From: Myxococcales bacterium
GTDB lineage: Bacteria; Myxococcota; Polyangia; HGW-17; SLPX01
DNA length: 29,109 nt
Reading direction: 5' to 3'
Assembly: GCA_007131745.1 (NCBI GenBank)
Contig: SLPX01000351.1
Location: 1 to 29,109, forward strand
Within the stretch, counting starts at the first letter, position 1. Each line of letters starts with the position of its first letter. Under the pieces are notes generated by a model. That model saw nothing but the letters and a program-made list of their open reading frames with translations. It was not told the origin of the DNA and did no database searches. Positions 1 through 8,249 of the stretch are shown here, piece after piece. Position numbers and translations under genes: made by a program.

Positions 1-196
1 TCTCCTGGAAACGCGGACCGCTGAAAACGTTCGCAGTCTCACGGTTTTTCAGGTAATCCGCAATCTCTTCCGTGCATTTCCTGTTTTTTTCGACAAAGTT
101 TTCACAAGTAAGGGTTCGGGCGCATCCAGGAAAAGTCGATAAAAATACGACAATCGAAAGGGCGGCCGCCGTAGCCAATCCAAGCTTTTTCGACAT
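1..196 (-). CDS. Small Cys-containing lipoprotein, N-terminal part (runs off left edge)
   Basis: Reading the minus strand from an ATG at 196 gives an open frame to the window edge (65 codons visible). The protein starts MSKKLGLATAAALSIVVFLS, a charged N-terminus followed by a hydrophobic core, and then a lipobox-like TFPGC with the lipidation Cys near residue 25. The mature part continues with two further Cys in a C-E-N-F-V-E-K-N-R-K-C-T-E-E-I pattern, a style common in small secreted myxobacterial proteins. A strong Shine-Dalgarno (GGAGGA, reverse complement of 201-206) sits 4-9 bases ahead of the ATG. The function is not recognised. The gene is divergent from the lipoprotein gene at 442. 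The rest of the gene is outside the window. Confidence 0.72.
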   Translation of the reverse strand, partial: MSKKLGLATAAALSIVVFLSTFPGCARTLTCENFVEKNRKCTEEIADYLKNRETANVFSGPRFQE

Positions 197-441
197 GAAA
201 TCCTCCAAATCTTTTCCGAGCCCGGCAAAGTTCAGTCCAGGCAAAACGCGGCCACTTTAGCCCGTGTCCATACGGCCGGTCAAGTCAATCGCAATCTGAG
301 TTTTTTGCGCTGTTCTTAGAACGAAAGGGTAGAGCCGAATACAAGCGGATGGTATCATTCAACCTTTAAGGTTTGTCGAGATTTCATAAGGTTTGTCGAG
401 ATTTCATGCGGAAATGGTGTATTGAAAAGGATAGATGAGCA
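197..441. other. Divergent intergenic region
   Basis: This 245-base gap separates the minus-strand lipoprotein start at 196 from the plus-strand gene at 442. It holds the Shine-Dalgarno of the left gene and a perfect 20-base tandem duplication at 368-407. I could not identify a convincing sigma-70 promoter on either strand. Confidence 0.6.
368..407 (+). repeat. Perfect 20-bp tandem duplication upstream of the Cys-rich lipoprotein gene
   Basis: The unit aaggtttgtcgagatttcat occurs twice head to tail (368-387 and 388-407) with no mismatch, ending 34 bases before the ATG at 442. The spacing places it where a promoter or operator would be. Two turns of helix per unit would put duplicated binding sites on the same face. 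Whether it is functional or a recent slippage product cannot be told from the sequence. Confidence 0.9.
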
Positions 442-2511
442 ATGAAGTTGCACAGCCGACCGATCAAAAGAGGATCTTGGTTTTTCTCTCCTGGTCCTGG
501 AATGCCGATTATCCTAGCTTGGAGTTCATCGAAGAGGCTGTTGTTCCCTGTTTTGATGAGTTATCTCGTGCTGATTATGGGCTGTACCGTCGAATTCAGC
601 CCGGGCGATGCAATATGTGGAAACGGTGTGCTTGAAGGGGATGAGATGTGCGACCGGGAGGATTTCGGTGGTAAGACATGTCGTGACTGGAGCAGTTACG
701 AGCACGGATGGTTGGTATGCACCGAAGACTGCAAGGTGGATTTTTCGTTTTGTCATACTTGCGGCAACGGAAAGGTTGAAGGGCCGGAGGATTGCGACGG
801 TGACAATCTGTCTGGCGAAACATGTGAAAGCCTGGGAGGAGAACCTGGAGGCACTTTAGCGTGCAGGGCAAATTGCAGGTTCGATTTGACCGGGTGCCAA
901 GGGATATGCGGAAACAACATAGCTGAAGAAGAGGAAGCCTGCGACGGGACCGATCTGGCGGGGGAGACTTGTGAGAGCTTGGGTTATGAAGGAGGCAACC
1001 TTGCCTGCCTGGATGACTGCTCCGGGTTTGACACTTCGGGCTGCGGAGGTCCGGAGCCCCTTTGCGGAAACAACATTGCGGAAGAAGGGGAGGTTTGCGA
1101 CGGGACCGATCTGGCGGGGGAGACTTGTGAGAGCTTGGGTTATGAAGGAGGCAACCTTGCCTGCCTGGATGACTGCTCCGGGTTTGATACGAACGGATGT
1201 TGGAAGTGCGGCGACGGGGTGTGCGATTCGCATCTCGGGGAGAATCATTCCAATTGTCCTGAGGATTGCCCCGATCTCGGCACGATTCAGCCGTCGGCCT
1301 ACATCGCGTGGATGGAACCTCGTTATTTCATCAACGGAACCGGTGTTCAGACAGTGGACTGTTCGGAGCGATTCGACGGGGACTACTTGGTGTACTCTAT
1401 AGTGGGTTCGGCTCCATCGGGCGTCACCATCAATTCTTCCACGGGAGAGTTGTCGGTCCCGACGGGTTCGGATTTCGACTGGACAACGATTACCATCCGG
1501 GGTTCGAACAGCCTTGGTCATGCCGAAGTGACCCTTGATTTGCGGGTGCTGACTCCCACGTATGTTCTGACGGACGGAGCGCCGCTCTCCACGGTTCCCT
1601 CGACCTCTCGCGCGAGGGTGGTCATCCGGGCCTCCACTTACGCTCCCACGTCGCCGATTAATATTTCGGGGTGGAGCGGCACGAGCGACGCTCCGAACGA
1701 GATCATGGCTTATCCTGGGGAAACTGTGACTTTCAGCGGTGCCAATCTGGGCGGTAGTCGCGTTTTGACGCTCGGCTCCGCCAGTTGGCTGACACTTCGT
1801 GGGCTGCACTTCGTTGACAACGGTACAACAGACTTCGCGTTCTACGGCAACACTGCAAGCAACATCCACATAGCTCAGTGCTTTTTTCGGGATTTCAAAC
1901 GCGGCGCGTTTTCGGGCGGCTGGGAGAACCGCGAAGTCCCAAGACCCTGGACAATAGAATACTGTCGCTCATGGAACAACACCAGGGAAAACCGGAACCC
2001 CGACGGCACGGGTGGTGCATTGGGGACAACGGAATGGGGATGCGGCTTGTTCGGGGATCTCATCGACGGTACCGTGATTCGACGCAACTGGGTGTGGGAA
2101 AACTGGGGTTGTGGCATCTTGATCATCGGACTCGATAACGGGCTCATTGAGGAAAACTACATTTGGGACAATTATTCAGCCAACATCGCAGTTGATAACG
2201 GAGCAAATGTCACGGTCACCAAGAACTACGTTTTCGGAACGAATCCCTTGTTTTTCCGGGACGGCAACCCTGCCAATTCAGTGTTGTTGTACAATTTTTA
2301 TTATGGTGAAGATTCACCGTACCATCTGGCCGGCGAGAATCTCGTAGTCAATTATAACTTTATCCACCAAGACCTGCCGCCGCCATATTACTGGGAGGAA
2401 GGTGGCGGACCCCCCGGTCCCGGACCTGGTTTTGTGATCACCCCCAACACGATTTTGTCAACGGAGGAGGTGGACGAGAGGTGGAAGACAGCGGCTTTCG
2501 TGGACCTGTGA
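442..2511 (+). CDS. Secreted Cys-rich repeat lipoprotein with parallel beta-helix domain
   Basis: This 689-residue protein is probably exported and lipid-anchored: a hydrophobic stretch ends in LIMGC with the lipidation Cys at residue 48. Residues 59-254 hold four copies of the roughly 48-residue disulfide repeat CGNx..E.E.CDG.DL.GETCESLG...LAC..DC..FD..GC, and residues 256-276 a related CGDGVC...NCPEDC motif. Residues about 290-375 look like an Ig/cadherin-like beta domain. From about 380 to 640 short repeated strands rich in Asn and Gly (for example IEENYIWDN, VTVTKNYVF) suggest a right-handed parallel beta-helix of the pectate-lyase/NosD type. The start at 442 has AAGGA about 10 bases upstream. 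ATG 502 would give a shorter, more typical signal peptide and is possible. No catalytic residues are assignable, so adhesion or polysaccharide binding is inference only. Confidence 0.85.
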   Translation: MKLHSRPIKRGSWFFSPGPGMPIILAWSSSKRLLFPVLMSYLVLIMGCTVEFSPGDAICGNGVLEGDEMCDREDFGGKTCRDWSSYEHGWLVCTEDCKVDFSFCHTCGNGKVEGPEDCDGDNLSGETCESLGGEPGGTLACRANCRFDLTGCQGICGNNIAEEEEACDGTDLAGETCESLGYEGGNLACLDDCSGFDTSGCGGPEPLCGNNIAEEGEVCDGTDLAGETCESLGYEGGNLACLDDCSGFDTNGCWKCGDGVCDSHLGENHSNCPEDCPDLGTIQPSAYIAWMEPRYFINGTGVQTVDCSERFDGDYLVYSIVGSAPSGVTINSSTGELSVPTGSDFDWTTITIRGSNSLGHAEVTLDLRVLTPTYVLTDGAPLSTVPSTSRARVVIRASTYAPTSPINISGWSGTSDAPNEIMAYPGETVTFSGANLGGSRVLTLGSASWLTLRGLHFVDNGTTDFAFYGNTASNIHIAQCFFRDFKRGAFSGGWENREVPRPWTIEYCRSWNNTRENRNPDGTGGALGTTEWGCGLFGDLIDGTVIRRNWVWENWGCGILIIGLDNGLIEENYIWDNYSANIAVDNGANVTVTKNYVFGTNPLFFRDGNPANSVLLYNFYYGEDSPYHLAGENLVVNYNFIHQDLPPPYYWEEGGGPPGPGPGFVITPNTILSTEEVDERWKTAAFVDL
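940..1187 (+). repeat. 92-bp identical duplicated segment inside Cys-rich repeats 3 and 4
   Basis: Bases 940-1031 and 1096-1187 are identical over 92 positions, with a period of 156 bases (52 codons). They encode the core of the third and fourth disulfide repeats of the gene at 442. Repeats 1 and 2 of the same gene differ strongly at DNA level, so copies 3 and 4 arose by recent duplication or were homogenised by gene conversion. Confidence 0.9.
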
Positions 2512-2560
2512 AGCGAGCGAAACTTGCTTAGCGCCGCGGATCTATTTTTCCGCAACCTGC

Positions 2561-3019
2561 CTACCCTTTGAGTACGGCCATAACTTCTTCGATGTCTGGT
2601 ACACTCGAGAGTTCATAGGTTTTCATCCACTTGATTTTACCTTGTTCATCCACAATGACGTTGGCCCGGCCGGAAAACCCCAGCTTCTCAATGAATTGCC
2701 CGTACTTTTGGGATACCTCGCCGGTGGGGTGGAAATCGCAAAGGAGTTTGGTTCCTTCGATGTCAATGGCTTTCGCCCATGCCTTTTTGGTGAATTGATG
2801 GTCGATGCTCAGGCCAAGGGCGACTGCGTTCATTTTTTCGAGCGCATCCTTTTTCAGTTCAAGAGTTTCCATTTGGACCTTGCATATGCCTGTCCAGGCA
2901 AGCGGATGCCAGGAAAGAAGCACGCGTTTGGACCTGAAATCGGACAAGCTTACCTCTTCTCCATTTTGATCCTTGAGGGTGAAATCGGGCGCTGCATCTC
3001 CTACGTTGATCTTGCTCAT
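2561..3019 (-). CDS. Peroxiredoxin (AhpC/TSA family)
   Basis: A 152-residue thiol peroxidase that would reduce hydrogen peroxide or organic hydroperoxides in the cytoplasm. The N-terminus MSKINVGDAAPDFTLKDQNG is a classic peroxiredoxin start, and the active-site signature PxxxTxxC is intact as P-LAW-T-GI-C with the peroxidatic Cys at residue 46. A second Cys (residue 94, in KLLCDFHP) could act as resolving Cys, or the enzyme could be 1-Cys; this cannot be settled by eye. An upstream in-frame ATG at 3073 would add 18 residues with no family counterpart. The ATG at 3019 has AAAGGA about 8 bases upstream and begins exactly where the domain begins, so it is preferred. It is convergent with the lipoprotein gene ending at 2511 and divergent from the one at 3218. 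Confidence 0.93.
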   Translation of the reverse strand: MSKINVGDAAPDFTLKDQNGEEVSLSDFRSKRVLLSWHPLAWTGICKVQMETLELKKDALEKMNAVALGLSIDHQFTKKAWAKAIDIEGTKLLCDFHPTGEVSQKYGQFIEKLGFSGRANVIVDEQGKIKWMKTYELSSVPDIEEVMAVLKG

Positions 3020-3073
3020 TGATTTGTTCCTTTCTTTCAAGCTTATCGATCTTGTTTGCGAACATTTCTCCAT

Positions 3074-3102
3074 GTCATAGCATTCAAGTTTTGCTCGGAC
3101 AA
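3074..3102 (-). promoter_or_regulatory. Candidate sigma-70 promoter for the peroxiredoxin gene
   Basis: On the minus strand TTGTCC (3102-3097) and TATGAC (3079-3074) are separated by 17 bases. The -10 is preceded by TG-C, an extended -10 element. Transcription would begin about 50 bases before the ATG at 3019. This is a prediction by inspection only. Confidence 0.4.
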
Positions 3103-3217
3103 GCGCAAGTTTCGGCGGTTAATCCTGTTCATACAGATTTTTTGAAATGGTGGGTTGCACAATCGATTTTCGCTGGTAAAAACTCGGCAGTAAAGCAAAT
3201 ATGAAGGAAGGTCTTTG

Positions 3218-4597
3218 ATGCATTTTTCCAACTTGTTTTTGATGAATCAGTCGATAAACCTTATGGCGCGCATAGCTGTTTTGTCGTCGCTTATGATAGC
3301 CGCGGCTTGCAGCAGCTCGTCCGACAACAAGTGCACTCCGGGAAGGGTCGTGGATTGTTCGTGCATCGGGGGCGGCGTGGGGGTGCAAACTTGTCAGGGT
3401 GATGGGACATATGGGCCATGCGATTGTGGTGAAAACCTTGACGGCGGGGTTGTAATTGACAGCGACGGTGAAGTGTCTTTGTCCGACGCTGCAGTTCAGC
3501 CGGATTCGTTTGTGGAGACCGATGGTCACGTATCTTCTTCTCTGTGTGATTCCTTCGATGATTGCACCCCCCCTGCAGGTTGTGTGGGCGGCGGATGCGT
3601 GGATCCAGTTCCTGATCCCGGAGCCTATGCCGAAGCAGCGGGCAGTAGAAGGGCATCTTACACATGGGCTTTGCAGGTTCCTGCGCTGTATCAGGAGAGA
3701 GAAGTATGTTGCTTCGATTTCACCGGGAATGGGACGCCCGATAATGCTTATGGCGACATATTGCCCATGATGGATATGTTGAATCCTGACATGGACTCAC
3801 AGGAAAAAATCGACCTGTCAATTGAAAACGGAGACCAGGTGCTGGTTTTGGATTGGGTTGAGCTTCCCGAGGAAGGCGACGGAGAAATCCGGATCTCTTT
3901 TTTTCACGGTGTTTTGAACAACGAAAACGGGCTCCTTGATCTGTTGGACCGGCGGGCAGGGCTTGGCCGAGTGTTGCTTGATCCGGATAGTTTCGGCGAT
4001 TACGGCTCGCATTGGCAGATCAACCATGCAAACATTTCGTCGGGCGTAGTTGCCGGACAGGGAGGGCCTTTGTTGGTATATCTTCCCGGTGTATTCTTTG
4101 TCGGCTCGAACGTTCTGCATCCGCATTTAATACACGATGTTCGGATTGAAGGGATTTTCAGCATGGATCTCAATGATTGCCAGGGCATGTGTTCGGTGGA
4201 TGAATTGCGGGACATGGACGGCGCCCCGTTCTTGGCAGGCGGGCTTCGGTTGGGCGGAGTGATCCTGGCCGATGACCTTTTCAGTGATTTGGATGATAAA
4301 ATGCGCGCCTGTACTTGTGCCGGCGTGGATCCATCCCTGCCCGTGGTGGAGTGGAGTTATGATATCGACGAGGGAATCATGATTGTGGGCTGCAATCCCG
4401 CCAACCATCCGGAACAGGAAAACGATTGCACTGCAGGGTCTTTTTGCGAGATGAGTTACACGAGCTGCCAGTATCTGGGTATAAATGCCACGTTGTTTGA
4501 TGTTGACTCGAACGGGGACGGTGTAAATAACGCCTTGTCCATCGGCTTGCGCCTGGGTTTGGCCGGAGTCTCCATCGACGGGCTTGTTGATCCATGA
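3218..4597 (+). CDS. Lipoprotein of unknown function with CTPG..C.C Cys-rich N-terminus
   Basis: A 459-residue predicted outer-surface lipoprotein. The signal sequence ends IAAAC with the lipid Cys near residue 31, followed by a Ser-rich linker and the motif CTPG(R)..DCxC..G..G.QTC..DG.YGPCDC, common at the front of secreted myxobacterial proteins. An acidic linker and a second small Cys cluster (CDSFDDC..PAGCVGGGCVDP) follow. The large C-terminal part from about residue 140 is beta-rich with scattered Cys and ends with DVDSNGDGVNNALSIGLRL, which resembles a calcium-binding DxDxNGDG loop. I do not recognise the C-terminal domain. ATG 3218 has AAGGAAGG six bases upstream. TTG 3215 directly before it is in frame but less likely. 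Confidence 0.85.
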   Translation: MHFSNLFLMNQSINLMARIAVLSSLMIAAACSSSSDNKCTPGRVVDCSCIGGGVGVQTCQGDGTYGPCDCGENLDGGVVIDSDGEVSLSDAAVQPDSFVETDGHVSSSLCDSFDDCTPPAGCVGGGCVDPVPDPGAYAEAAGSRRASYTWALQVPALYQEREVCCFDFTGNGTPDNAYGDILPMMDMLNPDMDSQEKIDLSIENGDQVLVLDWVELPEEGDGEIRISFFHGVLNNENGLLDLLDRRAGLGRVLLDPDSFGDYGSHWQINHANISSGVVAGQGGPLLVYLPGVFFVGSNVLHPHLIHDVRIEGIFSMDLNDCQGMCSVDELRDMDGAPFLAGGLRLGGVILADDLFSDLDDKMRACTCAGVDPSLPVVEWSYDIDEGIMIVGCNPANHPEQENDCTAGSFCEMSYTSCQYLGINATLFDVDSNGDGVNNALSIGLRLGLAGVSIDGLVDP

Positions 4598-4757
4598 TGG
4601 TTTTCTTTGTTTACCGCTGATTTTCCATTCCTGCCATTCTGACGGAAATGTCGAAACTGTGAATCTATGTCACGGTTGATTGTGAAAACAAACAACACCC
4701 TTGCGTGGAGTTTCCGTGTTTGTTGACACTACCAGAGGCAGGTCGTACATTTGCTAC

Positions 4758-6407
4758 ATGACGCTATTGGGGACGGTGCTCGAGAATAAATACAAGATAG
4801 TCGGAACTCTCGGTGAGGGAGGAATGGGAGCGGTCTACGCTGCCGTTCACGAGGAGATAGGGCGGAGAGTGGCGGTAAAGATGCTTCATCCCAGATTCAG
4901 CGATAATGCTCAAGCTGTTCAGCGGTTCTACCAGGAGGCCCGGATAGCAGGAAACCTGGGACATGCTAATATTTGTGATGTAATGGATATCGGCAAGACA
5001 CCCGGCGGCTTGCCGTTCATGGTAATGCCCTTGCTTGAGGGCCGTTCACTTGGCCAGGAACTGGATGAGTGTGAAACCCTGTCCGCTTCTCGTGCACTCG
5101 ATATAATGTGTCAGGTTCTTTCCGCACTCTCGGTTGCACATGAGGCCGGAATCGTGCATCGGGACTTGAAACCGGAAAACATATTTTTGACCCACATGGG
5201 TGATCGCAAGGATTTCGTCAAAATACTGGATTTCGGTATTTCCAAGGTGATAAGCGCCGCGGCTCCCGGAGCGGACAATCTCACCACAACCGGCATGGTC
5301 ATGGGGACTCCGTATTTCATGTCGCCCGAGCAGGCCCGGGGATCCAAGACTGTGGATCAGCGCACCGACATATATGCAGCGGGCGTATTGCTGTATTACC
5401 TTTTGACCGGGGTTCATCCCTTTGAGGCGGGTAGTTACAATGAGCTTATCGTCAAGATAGTAACCGAGCCTTTTCGTCCTCCGCGTGCTCGGAATCCTGC
5501 GATTCCGGTTTCTGTTGAACAGGTGATTTTTAAGGCAATGGAAAAAGAGCCTGAAAAGCGCTTCCATACGGCTGCGGAGTTCAAGGAAGCCCTGTTGACC
5601 CGTGCGAGAGATTCTGGAATGGGAGTTCCGGAAGATTCGGCTGTTTTCAGGATCGTCTCAGCGAACGCTGAACCGGCAGCCCATAGGGAAGAAGGTCACG
5701 AGTCGGGTGTTGAAGAGCCCGTTGATGAAAGCGCGGAGGATGCAGGGGATGAAACACCGGGCAAGGACGATATTGTTATCCGCGGGGGGAAGCGTTGGCT
5801 TTTGCCGATTTTTGTGGGTGGAATTGCAGTTCCGGTTTTGATAGCCGCTGTGTTTTTGACAAGGGGATACTTGGGGCGGAGCGGGGGCGAAGAAGTTTTT
5901 GATCGCCGTGACGGTGGGCGAGAAAAAATCGAGGGTCAAGAAGTTGTTGCAGATTCGCACCCGGACAAGACGTTGGACGATACTCTTGAAAACGCGCGGA
6001 GTGCAACCGGGTCGGCTGAAGTCGGGGAAGATAGGTCGGTTGCCGAGGTTTCCCGGTACGTGACGATAGTTTTTTTGGACATTCCCAAGGGAGGAAAGGC
6101 GTATCTGGACGGCAACCTCGCGTCCCAAAAAGGCGAGCGCGTTGCGTTGTCGGAAGTTGCGTTGGCATACAGGATTGAAGTTCCGGGTTACGATGTTTTG
6201 ACGGGGCAAGTAGTGCCCGACAGGGATCATAAGATTTCCGTATTAAAAGACTTGAGGAAGACCCGGTCCGCCCGGTTGTGGGAGGGTGAAAAAAAGCGAA
6301 GTAAAAGGAAAATTATCAAAACCGGTGAAAAGAGAGTCCGAAAAGCGAAAGATTCCTTAATAAAAGGACCTCGCGACACGGTTCTTGACACCGACTACGA
6401 CGGGTGA
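4758..6407 (+). CDS. Transmembrane Ser/Thr protein kinase with C-terminal PEGA-like domain
   Basis: A 549-residue Hanks-type kinase. The catalytic domain fills residues 11-280: glycine loop GEGGMGAVY (19-27), ATP-anchoring Lys41 in VAVKML, catalytic loop HRDLKPEN (Asp136), metal-binding DFG (Asp158) and a threonine-rich activation segment ending MGTPYFMSPEQ. All catalytic residues are present, so it should be active. An acidic linker leads to one membrane helix at 347-369, after which residues 434-495 resemble a PEGA beta domain (YLDGNLAS, YRIEVPGYDV). The tail is strongly basic. The kinase would be cytoplasmic with the PEGA part outside. The start ATG 4758 sits just ahead of the kinase domain; an in-frame TTG at 4701 is an alternative. 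Six bases separate its stop from the next gene's frame, which also carries PEGA domains, implying co-expression. Confidence 0.92.
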   Translation: MTLLGTVLENKYKIVGTLGEGGMGAVYAAVHEEIGRRVAVKMLHPRFSDNAQAVQRFYQEARIAGNLGHANICDVMDIGKTPGGLPFMVMPLLEGRSLGQELDECETLSASRALDIMCQVLSALSVAHEAGIVHRDLKPENIFLTHMGDRKDFVKILDFGISKVISAAAPGADNLTTTGMVMGTPYFMSPEQARGSKTVDQRTDIYAAGVLLYYLLTGVHPFEAGSYNELIVKIVTEPFRPPRARNPAIPVSVEQVIFKAMEKEPEKRFHTAAEFKEALLTRARDSGMGVPEDSAVFRIVSANAEPAAHREEGHESGVEEPVDESAEDAGDETPGKDDIVIRGGKRWLLPIFVGGIAVPVLIAAVFLTRGYLGRSGGEEVFDRRDGGREKIEGQEVVADSHPDKTLDDTLENARSATGSAEVGEDRSVAEVSRYVTIVFLDIPKGGKAYLDGNLASQKGERVALSEVALAYRIEVPGYDVLTGQVVPDRDHKISVLKDLRKTRSARLWEGEKKRSKRKIIKTGEKRVRKAKDSLIKGPRDTVLDTDYDG

Positions 6408-6416
6408 TTTTTCGTG

Positions 6417-7553
6417 ATGGTTTATTCTGCAAATAGAGGGGACAAAAGTTTTGTTCGGGGATTTGCACTGCTCTTTTTTGTAATGACGGTTTTCTTTTTC
6501 GCCGCCCCCGGTCAAGCGTGGACCAAAGGTGTAATGAAAGTTGCTGAAAATGGGGGGGGGCGCGTGAAAGGAACTCGAACATCGGACAAACGAAAGGAAG
6601 CGGAAGCAGAGGCAAGAAAATTGTTTTTCGAGGGGATGCGCTATTTCAAGTTGGGGCGTTTTGAAGACGCAATCCGGTCGTTCGAGCGATCATTCAATCT
6701 AGCGAAAAGGCCGGTGGTTCTTTTCAATCTGGCGATGAGTCACCGGGCCGTGTCGGACTATTTGAGTTCGATAGCAGTCTTCAAGGAATACCGAGCCATG
6801 CTTGGGAAGGATATTGAACCCGAGCGCGCGGAACTGGTCGATAAAATGGTCGTTGAAATGGAGTCCGAGCTGGGCCGTATTGTCATAGACGCGCACCCGG
6901 TTCCGGTCGACCTGTTTATCCGCGGCAAAAAGGTCGGTGTGGTACACGCAAGGAAATCCGTGGATGTCAATCCGGGGGAGCATTCGGTCGAAATCAGAAA
7001 AAAAGGTTTTTTGCCGTTTGCTCGGAAAGTTCTTGTAGCGCCCGGTGAAAGGGTCGAGGTTCGGGCCCGGCTCGAAAAGATGAAATCTCGGAAAGGAAGG
7101 CTTGTGATTTCCTGCTCAATTCCAAGCGCGATGATATCGATCGGGGGTGGAAGACCCGTTGCGTTGCCGGTGGACATGGAGCTGGATCCCGGAATTCACG
7201 ATGTGAGGATCACCGCGCCGGGACATCTGGCCGAAGTTTTAGAGGTGAGTGTTTCTGCCGGTGAAGTCATTGAAAAGAAGAATGTAAGCCTCGAAAAAGC
7301 GACTCCCAGGATTGTCCCGGGTGAACCGGGCGAAAAGCAAGGGTTGCCGGGAAGGGAGATTGACGGGGAACGTCGGGACGAGGATGAACGCGCGGACCGG
7401 GAAAGGGTTGTCAGACCTTTTTACAAAAAGGCTTGGTTCTGGACGGTGATCGGAGCCGCGGTGATCGGAGTGTCCGCCGGGGGAGGGTACCTGATTTGGC
7501 ATTCAACCAGGGACGGAAAGGATTCCCATGATGTCATCTACAATTTGAGGTGA
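6417..7553 (+). CDS. Exported TPR and double-PEGA membrane protein
   Basis: A 378-residue envelope protein. An N-terminal hydrophobic segment (about residues 15-30) ends in APGQA, a plausible signal-peptidase I site. Residues about 60-130 form tetratricopeptide-like helices (ARKLFFEGMRYFKLGRFEDA, then LFNLAMSHRAVSDYLSSIAVF). Two PEGA repeats follow, each starting GR(I/L)VI and containing a GxHxVxI-like strand (PGEHSVEIRKKGF and PGIHDVRITAPGH). A charged linker precedes a C-terminal membrane helix (WFWTVIGAAVIGVSAGGGYLIW). This order is common next to myxobacterial Ser/Thr kinases, and the gene follows the kinase directly, so a shared signalling or envelope-maintenance role is inferred. ATG 6417 is directly preceded by an in-frame GTG. 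A run of nine G lies at 6552-6560 within the coding region. Confidence 0.87.
   Translation: MVYSANRGDKSFVRGFALLFFVMTVFFFAAPGQAWTKGVMKVAENGGGRVKGTRTSDKRKEAEAEARKLFFEGMRYFKLGRFEDAIRSFERSFNLAKRPVVLFNLAMSHRAVSDYLSSIAVFKEYRAMLGKDIEPERAELVDKMVVEMESELGRIVIDAHPVPVDLFIRGKKVGVVHARKSVDVNPGEHSVEIRKKGFLPFARKVLVAPGERVEVRARLEKMKSRKGRLVISCSIPSAMISIGGGRPVALPVDMELDPGIHDVRITAPGHLAEVLEVSVSAGEVIEKKNVSLEKATPRIVPGEPGEKQGLPGREIDGERRDEDERADRERVVRPFYKKAWFWTVIGAAVIGVSAGGGYLIWHSTRDGKDSHDVIYNLR
6552..6560 (+). repeat. Nine-G homopolymer inside the TPR/PEGA gene
   Basis: Nine consecutive G encode the Gly-Gly-Gly just after the signal peptide of the gene at 6417. Tracts of this length are prone to slippage. A gain or loss of one base would truncate the protein near residue 50. 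It could be a phase-variation tract or a place where assemblies err. Confidence 0.85.
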
Positions 7554-7574
7554 ACACCACGGGATGAAAATCTT

Positions 7575-8168
7575 ATGAAGAACAAGAGCATTGAAAAAAG
7601 CGAATGCATTTTTGACCGATGCGTCTCGCCGGGGTTGTCGCGGTGTTGTAGAACGGTCGTTGTGTTTGCATTTTCACTGTTTACGGCCGTGCTTTTTTGG
7701 GGGGCATGTTCCGGCGAAAAGGAGTGCGGCAAAGGCGTGGCAGTGGAGATAAGCTTTGGGGAAGGGTTGGAAATAGAAGCTGAAATAGATCGGTTGGAAA
7801 TAGCGATCGCGGCGAACGGTTCTGAAGAGTTTTGCGGCCCTGATGTACACGTTGTCAGCCTGGAGGAAGAACCTGTTTGGTCGAAGGGGATTTTCAGCCT
7901 GTGTATCCGCACCGGCGAGGTTTTCAACGAACAGGTTTTCGTGCGGGTGAGCGCTTTTCTCGGGGAGACGATGCGTTATCGGTCTGAGCATGCTGCATCG
8001 CTTGGAGGCGGCGAAGTGAGAGTTAGGATAATTATCGATGAAGATTGTTTGAATTCGACTATCGGAGACAGGCAGCACTGCCGGGATGGCAAGGTGGTCG
8101 AGTCACCTTTTTGGAAGGCATTCGAGGAAGGAGAAGGCGTTATTTCATGCGGGGAATGGGTTTTTTGA
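7575..8168 (+). CDS. Small lipoprotein of unknown function
   Basis: A 197-residue protein with a long charged N-terminus, a hydrophobic core (VVVFAFSLFTAVLFWGAC) and a lipobox ending FWGAC, putting the lipid Cys at residue 45. The mature part is acidic, with Cys in E-C-G-K, F-C-G, L-C-I and D-C-L contexts that could pair as disulfides, and alternating strands (FVRVSAFLGETMRYRS, EVRVRIIIDEDC) that suggest a beta sandwich. I recognise no family. It follows the TPR/PEGA gene by about 20 bases and precedes the repeat lipoprotein at 8250 on the same strand, consistent with a surface-protein operon. The ribosome binding site is weak, so the start is moderately certain. Confidence 0.75.
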   Translation: MKNKSIEKSECIFDRCVSPGLSRCCRTVVVFAFSLFTAVLFWGACSGEKECGKGVAVEISFGEGLEIEAEIDRLEIAIAANGSEEFCGPDVHVVSLEEEPVWSKGIFSLCIRTGEVFNEQVFVRVSAFLGETMRYRSEHAASLGGGEVRVRIIIDEDCLNSTIGDRQHCRDGKVVESPFWKAFEEGEGVISCGEWVF

Positions 8169-8249
8169 CGCTCATTCTTTTTCACTGCGCGCATAAGTGG
8201 TGAGATTGTGAATACGAAGAGTGCAGAATAGAATCTGCGGGAGGGGACA

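Noticed and set aside
72..260. 62-codon plus-strand frame at the left edge
   Set aside because: It is antisense to the partial lipoprotein gene, which has a clear signal peptide and Shine-Dalgarno.
435..635. 66-codon plus-strand frame starting at 435
   Set aside because: It overlaps the start of the large lipoprotein in another frame and shares its ribosome binding site; it stops early and has no features.
856..1869. 337-codon open frame on the minus strand
   Set aside because: It is fully antisense to the Cys-rich lipoprotein and repeats with it; composition is Arg-rich and low in structure, typical of a shadow frame in a repeat gene.
4701..4757. 19-residue N-terminal extension of the membrane kinase from TTG
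   Set aside because: ATG 4758 starts right before the kinase domain as in related kinases; the extension has no conserved content, although it cannot be excluded.
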